A DNA stretch of 10,772 bases from Flavobacteriaceae bacterium (lineage in GTDB: Bacteria > Bacteroidota > Bacteroidia > Flavobacteriales > Flavobacteriaceae). The stretch covers positions 1 through 10,772 of the forward strand of contig JAAZUX010000010.1 in assembly GCA_018623955.1 (NCBI GenBank), read 5' to 3'. The position numbers were made by a program, and so were the translations under genes. The notes under the pieces were generated by a model that saw nothing but the letters and a program-made list of their open reading frames with translations, did not search any database and was not told the DNA's origin. Of the stretch, positions 1 to 6,900 are shown in pieces (within the stretch, counting starts at the first letter, position 1; each line of letters begins with the position of its first letter).

Positions 1-872
1 ATCATAGAGAATCCAGGCGTATTCATGGGATCACCACCCTGACGGTCAATCATATTGCCCAACCCTATGACCAGCAACAAGCCCTCTACAGAACAGGTAT
101 TGCTGTGGGCGACTATCCCGTGGACCATCACCACGCCAGCCACCCTGATGCCGAAAATTTACCGGAACTCCATTTTTATCCTGTTCCCTCCTACAACCTG
201 CCGATGGGCTGTTTACTCCCGCAAAGTATCGATGATTTTATCGTGGCCGAAAAATCCATTTCGGTGACCAATATCGTCAATGGAACCACCCGCCTGCAAC
301 CCGTTGTTTTGCAAATTGGACAGGCGGCTGGGGCCATTGCGGCTTTGAGCATCAAAGAAAACCTTTCCCCTGCAAAGGTGAGCGTAAGAAAAGTACAAAA
401 CCGGCTTTTGGAACAGGGAGGATATCTTTTGCCCTACTTGGACGTCCCCAAGGATCACCCCCGTTTTAAAGTCTATCAGCGTATAGGAGCAACAGGAATT
501 TTAAAAGGCACGGGAATGAACGTGGGTTGGGAAAATCAAACATGGTTTTTTCCCGATAAGGAGCTGACTCAGCCGGATCTGGATCATGCCCTATCCGTAT
601 TGAAAAAGTTTAAGGACATTCCGCCTCCTGTGTCAACCAAAAATCAAGATATGCTGCAATGGTTTAAAAAATTACACCCCTTATTTTCTTCTGACAATTC
701 CCTTCCTGATTGGATCAAGGATACAAAAACCCTAAACGAATTTTTGGGGATTAAAGTTGCACCAATGGGTAATATCAGTCGCGGAAACTTCGCCCTCCTT
801 TTGGATGTGATCATTGACCCCTTCCACAGGGGGCCCATTGACCATTATGGTCAGTTTGTTTTGGATCAATGA
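1..872 (+). CDS. FAD-dependent oxidoreductase, C-terminal part (5' end outside window)
   Basis: The frame is open from the left edge (first full codon at base 3) to TGA at 870-872, giving 289 residues with no start in view; an internal GTG at 105 is not a credible start because homologous sequence continues upstream of it. What is seen: an RESRRIHGI segment at the very start, then a GDYPVDHHH segment, then NGTTRLQP followed by a GQAAGAIAAL segment. This order is typical of the C-terminal part of the FAD_oxidored family (flavoproteins related to fumarate reductase/succinate dehydrogenase flavoproteins), where the last segment closes over the FAD. The N-terminal Rossmann GxGxxG motif would lie upstream of the window. 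After about residue 147 the protein continues with a tail resembling S-layer-homology sequence. The substrate cannot be told. The full protein is probably 600-700 residues, so roughly half is missing. A hairpin and a promoter separate it from maeB, so it is probably transcribed separately. Confidence 0.85.
   Translation, partial: HRESRRIHGITTLTVNHIAQPYDQQQALYRTGIAVGDYPVDHHHASHPDAENLPELHFYPVPSYNLPMGCLLPQSIDDFIVAEKSISVTNIVNGTTRLQPVVLQIGQAAGAIAALSIKENLSPAKVSVRKVQNRLLEQGGYLLPYLDVPKDHPRFKVYQRIGATGILKGTGMNVGWENQTWFFPDKELTQPDLDHALSVLKKFKDIPPPVSTKNQDMLQWFKKLHPLFSSDNSLPDWIKDTKTLNEFLGIKVAPMGNISRGNFALLLDVIIDPFHRGPIDHYGQFVLDQ
441..824 (+). other. SLH-like C-terminal tail of the FAD oxidoreductase
   Basis: This is a domain within the partial oxidoreductase. 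The first unit (441-602) reads DVPKDHPRFKVYQRIGATGI, then LKGTG, then W..FFPDKELTQPDLDHAL. This follows the S-layer homology layout of Asp-Val, aromatic/His, helix, Gly-Ile-x-x-Gly, Phe-x-Pro, then [LI]-T-x-x-[ED] helix. The second unit (702-824) is weaker, with LPDWI..., then NISRGNFALLLD, resembling the end of an SLH repeat. The match was made by eye, not by a profile search. In Gram-positive bacteria SLH domains bind cell-wall polymers; here the role is unknown and the repeats may be degenerate. Confidence 0.5.
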
Positions 873-898
873 TGGAGTTACCTCTGCTTTTCTTCCAA

Positions 899-931
899 GG
901 CTTTTTTTGATTTTTTTAAAATCAGAAAGCC
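899..931 (+). terminator. imperfect hairpin after the oxidoreductase, possible terminator
   Basis: An outer stem GGCTTT (899-904) pairs with AAAGCC (926-931). An inner stem TGATTTT (908-914) pairs with AAAATCA (918-924) around a 3-base TTT loop. The stems are separated by an asymmetric bulge (TTT against G). It begins 26 bases after the stop codon. No clean run of T follows the 3' arm (ATTTAGATTC), so it is not a textbook intrinsic terminator. It could be a weak terminator or a 3'-end stabilising structure. Confidence 0.4.
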
Positions 932-942
932 ATTTAGATTCA

Positions 943-972
943 TTCGGACCTGTTTATGATTTACTATTTTTG
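943..972 (+). promoter_or_regulatory. candidate Bacteroidota promoter for maeB
   Basis: TATTTTTG at 965-972 matches the Bacteroidota -7 consensus TAnnTTTG exactly. A TTC at 943-945, one base off the TTG of the -33 element, lies 19 bases upstream, within the usual spacing. Transcription would start near 977-979, leaving a leader of about 12 bases before the ATG at 990. No Shine-Dalgarno sequence is seen there, which is normal for this phylum. T-rich DNA can produce such motifs by chance, but the position in the only intergenic gap supports it. Confidence 0.55.
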
Positions 973-989
973 TAATACAAGACAATTCA

Positions 990-3275
990 ATGAAAAAAAA
1001 CCAACAAAGGAGAAAAGCTTTGGTTTATCATGCCAAACCCAAACCGGGTAAAACTGAAGTAGTCCCTACCAAAAGCTATCGTACCCAAAGAGACCTTGCA
1101 CTGGCCTATTCTCCCGGGGTGGCCATTCCCTGTCAGGAAATCGAAAAGCAGCTCGAAAATGTTTACAAATACACCAACAAGGGCAATCTGGTAGCGGTCA
1201 TTTCTAATGGAACTGCTGTTTTGGGTTTGGGAGACATCGGTCCCGAGGCTTCAAAACCCGTGATGGAGGGAAAGGCACTCTTGTTTAAAATATTTTCAGA
1301 CATTGATGTTTTTGACATTGAGATCAATGAAAAAGACCCCGAAAAATTCATCCAGACCGTAAAAGCCATTGCCCCCACATTCGGAGGCATCAACCTCGAA
1401 GACATTAAAGCCCCGGAGGCTTTTGAGATCGAAAACCGACTCAAAGCAGAATTGGACATTCCCTTGATGCATGACGACCAACACGGAACGGCCATCATCT
1501 CTTGTGCTGCTCTGATCAATGCCCTGGGATTGTCCAATAAAAAAATAGAGGAGGTCAGGATCGTCATCTCCGGTGCGGGCGCTGCGGCCATCTCCTGCAC
1601 CCGTTTGTACCGAGCTTTTGGGGCTAAAAAAGAAAATATTGTCATGCTGGACAGCAAGGGAGTCATCAGGAATTCCCGCCCCAACCTGAGTAGCCAGAAA
1701 GCAGAATTTGCCACAGGCCGCGAGATCGATACCTTGGCCGAGGCCATGATCGATGCCGACGTTTTTATCGGCTTGTCTCAACCCAATATTTTGGACGAGA
1801 ACATGTTGCTCTCTATGGCCAAAAACCCCATTGTTTTTGCCATGGCCAATCCCACTCCCGAGATCGACTACAATCTGGCTTGCAAGACCAGAGCAGATAT
1901 CATTATGGCTACGGGAAGGTCTGACCATCCCAATCAAGTCAACAATGTTTTGGGATTCCCTTTTATCTTTAGAGGTGCATTGGACGTAAGGGCCACTAAA
2001 ATCAATGAACCCATGAAAATGGCGGCAGTAGAGGCTTTGGCCCAATTGGCCAAACAATCTGTCCCCGAACAGGTCAATATCGCCTATGAGGAAACCAAGC
2101 TCAATTTTGGTAAAGACTACATCATCCCCAAACCCTTTGACCCCCGCTTGATTGTCGAAGTTCCGGTTGCCGTTGCCAAAGCGGCCATTGCCTCCGGTGT
2201 TGCTCAAGAGCCCATTGATGATTGGCAGCGGTATGAGGCCGAATTGGCCGAACGATTGGGAGGTCATCAAAAAATTCTCCGAATGATCCATGACCGGGCC
2301 AAATCTGCCCCCAAGCGCATCGTATTTGCAGAGGCCGATCAGTTGGATCTGGTCAAAGCGGCTCAAATCGTCCACGAAGAAAAAATTGGAATTCCGGTTT
2401 TACTGGGGAATAAGGAAACCATCCAAAATTTGATGGAGTCCATTGATTTTGAGGCAGAGGTCTCTATCATTGACCCCAAAACCGAAGAACATATCGAAAG
2501 TCGGCAACGTTATGCCAGGGCCTTTTGGGAGACTCAAAAAAGAAGAGGAAAAACCCTTTACGAATGTGACAGTCTGCTCAAAGAACGAAACTATTACGCC
2601 GCCATGATGGTCAGAGCGGGAGATGCCGATACCATGCTTTCCGGTTTTTCAAGAAAATATCCCGCAGTGGTTAAACCCATTTTGGAGGTCATGGGCAAAG
2701 CCAGAGGCGTCGATCGGGTAGCCGCTACCAATTTGATGCTCACCAAAAGAGGAATGCTTTTCCTCTCCGATACCTCCATCAATGTGGATCCCTCACCCAA
2801 AGAATTGGCCAAAATTGCCCAGATGACCGCCCAAACGGTCAAAATGTTTGGGGTAGAGCCCGTTGTAGCACTTTTGTCCTATAATAACTTTGGATCCTCT
2901 CCTTTCCCTCAGGCCAAAAAAGTATCCCAAGCGGTCAGTTATTTGCACCGGATGTTCCCCAACCTCATTGCCGATGGCCCTGTTCAATCCGATTTTGCTC
3001 TCAACAATGAAATGCTGGGAGAGCGTTTCCCCTTTTCCTCTCTCCACAACCGAAAAGTCAATACCTTGATTTTTCCCTCTTTGGACGCGGCCAACATTAC
3101 CTACAAGATCATCAAGGAATTGGACAATACCCTATCCATCGGGCCTATATTGATGGGACTCAGGGAATCAGCCCATATCTTACAATTGGGGGCGTCGGTC
3201 GATGAAATTGTCAATATGGCGGCCATAGCCGGCATTGACGCACAAGAAAAATTAAAATTGAAAGCAAAAAAATGA
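990..3275 (+). CDS. maeB: NADP-dependent malic enzyme with C-terminal phosphotransacetylase-like domain
   Basis: Cytoplasmic enzyme that oxidatively decarboxylates malate to pyruvate and CO2 while reducing NADP(+). At 761 residues it has the length of the fused MaeB class. The N-terminal malic domain has the catalytic Tyr40 in LAYSPGVA and the catalytic Lys95 in PVMEGKA. Metal-binding acidic residues lie in INLEDIKAPE (134-143) and HDDQHGTA (161-168). The NAD(P)-binding domain follows with GAGAAA at 195-200 and AMANPTPE further on. From about residue 411 a phosphotransacetylase-like domain runs to the end (KRIVFAEAD at 442, SGFSRKYPAVVKP later). In characterised MaeB proteins this part is regulatory and senses acetyl-CoA; whether it is catalytic here cannot be told. 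The ATG at 990 (MKKNQQRRK) is the only sensible start: it follows the promoter closely and keeps the usual short basic N-terminus. The stop overlaps the ruvA start. The cofactor preference is taken from the family, not read from the sequence. Confidence 0.95.
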   Translation: MKKNQQRRKALVYHAKPKPGKTEVVPTKSYRTQRDLALAYSPGVAIPCQEIEKQLENVYKYTNKGNLVAVISNGTAVLGLGDIGPEASKPVMEGKALLFKIFSDIDVFDIEINEKDPEKFIQTVKAIAPTFGGINLEDIKAPEAFEIENRLKAELDIPLMHDDQHGTAIISCAALINALGLSNKKIEEVRIVISGAGAAAISCTRLYRAFGAKKENIVMLDSKGVIRNSRPNLSSQKAEFATGREIDTLAEAMIDADVFIGLSQPNILDENMLLSMAKNPIVFAMANPTPEIDYNLACKTRADIIMATGRSDHPNQVNNVLGFPFIFRGALDVRATKINEPMKMAAVEALAQLAKQSVPEQVNIAYEETKLNFGKDYIIPKPFDPRLIVEVPVAVAKAAIASGVAQEPIDDWQRYEAELAERLGGHQKILRMIHDRAKSAPKRIVFAEADQLDLVKAAQIVHEEKIGIPVLLGNKETIQNLMESIDFEAEVSIIDPKTEEHIESRQRYARAFWETQKRRGKTLYECDSLLKERNYYAAMMVRAGDADTMLSGFSRKYPAVVKPILEVMGKARGVDRVAATNLMLTKRGMLFLSDTSINVDPSPKELAKIAQMTAQTVKMFGVEPVVALLSYNNFGSSPFPQAKKVSQAVSYLHRMFPNLIADGPVQSDFALNNEMLGERFPFSSLHNRKVNTLIFPSLDAANITYKIIKELDNTLSIGPILMGLRESAHILQLGASVDEIVNMAAIAGIDAQEKLKLKAKK
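3266..3275 (+). other. maeB/ruvA ATGA overlap preceded by an A AAA AAA heptamer
   Basis: The ruvA ATG (3272-3274) overlaps the maeB TGA (3273-3275), a usual arrangement for translational coupling by termination-reinitiation. In the maeB frame the last two codons AAA AAA follow another A, forming A AAA AAA directly before the stop. This A-rich stretch probably also serves as the ruvA translation-initiation context, since no Shine-Dalgarno site is visible. The -1 frame leads straight into ruvA, so frameshifting would produce a MaeB-RuvA fusion. No stimulatory structure is evident, and simple coupling is the more likely reading. Confidence 0.6.
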
Positions 3276-3853
3276 TAACACAAATTAAAGGGAAACTCGT
3301 TGAAAAAAACCCAACCCAAGTGGTGGTAGATTGCAATGGGATTGGATATGAGATCAATATTTCGCTATACACTTTTTCCAGTCTTTCGTCCGATGAAAAT
3401 ATCAAGTTATTCACCCACCTTCAAGTCAGAGAGGATGCTCATATTTTGTATGGTTTTTTTACAGTTTTGGAAAGAGCCGTATTCAGACTTCTAATCTCTG
3501 TTTCGGGCATAGGAACCAGTACTGCGAGGACCATGCTTTCCTCTCTTACACCCGCCGAAATCCAACAGGCCATTGGCACCGAGGATGTCGCTACCATTCA
3601 GGGGGTCAAAGGCATTGGACTGAAGACGGCTCAGCGGGTAATCATTGAACTTAAAGACAAGATCAAGAGCTTGCAAGGAACCGACGAAATTCCTGTTTTT
3701 AAAAGCAATACAATCAAAGAAGAAACGTTATCAGCATTAGAGGTACTTGGCTATTCGAGAAAAGCCTCTGAAAAAGTCGTTGATAAACTCATTCAAGGCG
3801 AACCTGACAGTTCGGTTGAGGAATTGATAAAATCTGCCTTGAATAAACTTTAA
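3272..3853 (+). CDS. ruvA: Holliday junction branch migration complex subunit RuvA
   Basis: RuvA binds four-way DNA junctions as a tetramer and loads the RuvB helicase, working with RuvC in recombinational repair. The 193 residues match the usual family length. Domain I (about 1-62) is the OB-fold, starting MITQIKGKLVEK and ending REDAHILYGF, where Glu54-Asp55 correspond to the acidic pin that separates strands at the junction. Domain II has two helix-hairpin-helix motifs: VSGIGTSTA at 77-85 and GVKGIGLKTAQRV at 111-123, the latter followed by IELKDK. Domain III (about 148-193) begins ETLSALEVLGYSRKAS and is the RuvB-contacting three-helix domain, joined by a flexible linker. The gene is translationally coupled to maeB by a 4-base overlap. 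ruvB and ruvC are not in the window; scattered ruv genes are normal in Bacteroidota. No anomaly is seen in the protein. Confidence 0.97.
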   Translation: MITQIKGKLVEKNPTQVVVDCNGIGYEINISLYTFSSLSSDENIKLFTHLQVREDAHILYGFFTVLERAVFRLLISVSGIGTSTARTMLSSLTPAEIQQAIGTEDVATIQGVKGIGLKTAQRVIIELKDKIKSLQGTDEIPVFKSNTIKEETLSALEVLGYSRKASEKVVDKLIQGEPDSSVEELIKSALNKL

Positions 3854-3859
3854 ATCTCT

Positions 3860-3946
3860 TTGATCTATAAGATAAAGAACAAAAATTTAAGTTTAAAATT
3901 CTTCCTGTTGCCCCTATTGATGATTTGCAGTTTTTCACTGTGGGGA
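3860..3946 (+). other. SprA signal peptide region with non-ATG start
   Basis: Read in the sprA frame, this encodes a Lys/Asn-rich n-region, a hydrophobic core FFLLPLLMICSFSL and a probable cleavage after Gly29 (LWG|Q), the typical Bacteroidota pattern of a Sec signal ending just before Gln. The in-frame ruvA stop at 3851-3853 sets the upstream limit. No ATG occurs in frame until 3920, which lies inside the hydrophobic core and would leave only about ten residues before Gln. Candidate starts are TTG at 3860 (six bases after the ruvA stop), which I used, or ATA at 3872, which would give the natural-looking MKNKNLSLKFF. Confidence 0.6.
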
Positions 3947-6900
3947 CAGGTAGAGAGCAGCTATGATTTGTCTAAATCCAAGCTTACCCAATCGGCCGGT
4001 ATCAGCTCAAAATACACCTATGACCCCGAAACGGGTATGTATCGCTATACCGAAAGCATTGACGGTTACCCCATCAACACCCCATTGGTAATATCTCCGA
4101 AAGAATTTGAAGCCATGGTGTTGGCCGAACAGATGAAAGGGTATTTTCAAGGTAAAATTGCCGCCCTTACCGGCAATGCCGAAAACCTAACTGAAACCCA
4201 AAAAAACCTCCTTCCCGAGGTTTATGTCAACAGTAAATTTTTTCAATCCATTTTTGGCAGTAATATTATTGATATCGTTCCCCAAGGATCCGTTGGAATA
4301 GACTTGGGTGTCCGATACCAAAAAAACGACAATCCGGCAGCATCTCCCAGAAACAGAAGAAGTTTTGGTTTTGATTTTGACCAAAGGATCAGTCTGAGTT
4401 TATTGGGTAAAATTGGTGACAGACTTCAAATCACAGCCAATTATGACACGGAGTCTACTTTTGACTTTCAAAATTTGGTCAAAATAGAATTTAATCCACC
4501 CCAGTTGGCAGAAATTTCAGACATCATCCCCGAATCGGTCAATGCTCAAGGCGATATGCTCAAGTCCAGAGCGGATAAACTTTTGTCTAAAGCCAAAAAT
4601 ATTACCGAAAAAGCAGCAGGGGTACAACAAAAAATTGGGGATTTTCAGAGTACATACAACGAAGCCAGACAAAAAATTCTCAACCTTAAATCAAAAGCAG
4701 ATGCCCTTTCAAGTCAGAGTTTGATGGGCTTGGGGAATAATGTTACTGATTATCTGAACGGGAAGGTCACCGAGGATGCGATTTTACAAAACATCAGTAT
4801 TGGAAATATCAGCATGCCCCTAAACAGTAACCTCATTCAAGGGGCACAGAGTCTCTTTGGGGTAAGAACCGATCTCAAATTTGGAAAAACCACCATTTCG
4901 GCTGTTTTCTCTGAACAACGGTCACAATCACAGAATGTTGTCGCTCAAGGAGGAGGAACCCTTCAGGAGTTTAATGTTTTCGCACTCGACTATGAAGAAG
5001 ATCGTCACTATTTTCTGGGGCATTATTTCAGGGATCATTACGATCAATTTCTCAAAAACTATCCCTATATCAATTCCCCGGTTCAGATAACCAGAGTCGA
5101 AGTTTGGATCACCAATAGGGGATCACAAACCAGAAACATAAGGAATATTGTAGGTTTTCAGGATTTGGGAGAAAGTGACCCCTCCAAAGTGACACTGGAC
5201 GACAGAATCACCAACTTTTTTAACGGTAAAGGTTTTTCAAGCCCTACTTCCAATGACAACAACAAATTGAACCCTGAAACCATCGGCAGGGGAGGAATCT
5301 TGAGTAAAGAAATTCGCGATATTGCATCCATCTCCCGTTCTTTTGGGGCCTACAACAATCGGGTCAATGAGGGATTTGATTATGCCGTATTGGAAAGCGC
5401 CAGAAAGCTCAGTCAAAGTGAATACAAACTTCACCCTCAATTGGGTTATATCTCTCTCAATCAACGTTTGAGCAATGACGAAGTTTTGGCTGTGGCCTAT
5501 CAATACACCTACAGGGGCAAAGTCTATCAAGTAGGGGAATTTGCCAACGGAAGTGTTGAAACGACTGCTGTTAACACCAATCCAAACGAAGAAAACCAGA
5601 GCATTATAAACAACAATTTGGTGGTCAAACTGCTCAAAAGTAATATTACAGATGTTCGTCAACCCATCTGGGATTTGATGATGAAAAACATTTACAATAC
5701 CGGTGCTTTTCAACTATCTGAGGAAAATTTCAGACTCAACATACTTTATTCAGACCCTTCACCCATCAATTATTTGACTCCTGTAGACAAATCCATTTGG
5801 CCGAAGAATATGGACGACAGAATCCTTTTGAATACTTTTAATTTGGATCAACTCAACTTCTACCAAGATCCGCAGCCGGAGGGTGACGGATTCTTTGATT
5901 ACATTCCCGGTATTACCATCGAACCCCAATACGGCAGAATTATCTTTCCCAATGTAGAGCCTTTTGGAGAATACCTTTTTGAGCTGCTGGACGATCCCAA
6001 CTCACAAAGAGAACAATACAAAAACGTTGAAACCTACAACGCCAACCAAAAAAGATATGTTTTCAATGAAATGTATCTCAAAACCAAAGCCGCTGCTTTG
6101 GAGACCACTGAAAAAAACAAATTTCAGCTCAAAGGGCGTTATAAATCCGAAGGGGGAGATGGCATTCCTATTGGCGCATTCAATGTTCCGCGTGGCTCGG
6201 TAAAGGTCACCGCAGGAGGTCGGGTACTGAGAGAGGGCATTGACTATACTGTAAATTATGCCATTGGTAGGGTCAAGATTTTAGATCCGGCTTTGCAAGC
6301 CTCAAATGTTCCTATCAATATATCTGTCGAAAACAACTCTTTTTTCAACCAGCAAAACAAAAGGTTCTCGGGAGTCAATATCGTTCACAAGGTTAATGAC
6401 AAAGTGGTTTTTGGTGGAACCCTCTTGAATCTGAGTGAAAATCCACTGACCCAAAAAGCAAACTACGGCACAGAACCGGTGAATAATACCATGATCGGTT
6501 TCAACACCAATTTTTCTACCGAACTCCCATTCTTAACCCGCTGGGTCAACAAAATCCCGACCATTAACACCAATGTGCCTTCCATGTTATCTTTCAGGGG
6601 AGAAATAGCCAATCTCGTCGCCGGAAAACCCAAAAACACTCAACTTCAAGGCGAATCCAATGTTTATATTGATGACTTTGAGGGAGCCCAAACCAATATA
6701 GACATCAAGGGCTTTAACTCTTGGAGGCTCTCCAGTATTCCTTTTAAAAATTTTAAAGGTTCAGCGGTCAAAAACAACGACATCAGCAGTGGCTTTGGAA
6801 GGGCCAAACTCGCTTGGTATTCCATTGATCCTATCTTTTATGCCGGAGGGAGACCAGCGGGAATCAACAATGACGATATCTCACTCAATACAACCCGAAG

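Noticed and set aside
105..872. GTG at 105 as the start of a complete short protein
   Set aside because: Family-typical sequence (RESRRIHGI and following) continues in the same open frame upstream to the window edge, so the gene is truncated by the window.
1163..1747. Minus-strand open frame of 194 codons opposite the malic domain
   Set aside because: Ser/Met/Ala-rich product expected from the complement of conserved maeB codons; nested in a gene of certain identity.
1296..2375. Long open frame of 359 codons on the minus strand opposite maeB
   Set aside because: It lies wholly within the well-conserved malic enzyme gene, has no recognisable domain, and its Gly/Asp/Phe-rich composition mirrors the antisense of Lys/Glu/Pro/Ile codons. 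There is no sign of its own promoter or start context.
3854..3900. A TAnnTTTG promoter directly before sprA
   Set aside because: The nearest candidate ending in CTTTG lacks the TA at the required spacing, so no promoter is called between ruvA and sprA.
3917..3931. Lipobox around Cys23 of SprA (LMIC)
   Set aside because: The residue before Cys is Ile rather than Gly, Ala or Ser, and a normal Sec cleavage site before Gln follows; SprA is a barrel protein, not a lipoprotein.
3920..3946. ATG at 3920 as the sprA start
   Set aside because: It would cut the hydrophobic core of the signal peptide and remove the positive n-region, leaving only about ten residues before the probable cleavage site.
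5237..5713. Minus-strand open frame of 158 codons inside sprA
   Set aside because: The plus-strand frame is uninterrupted SprA with conserved motifs on both sides; the antisense product has no recognisable feature.
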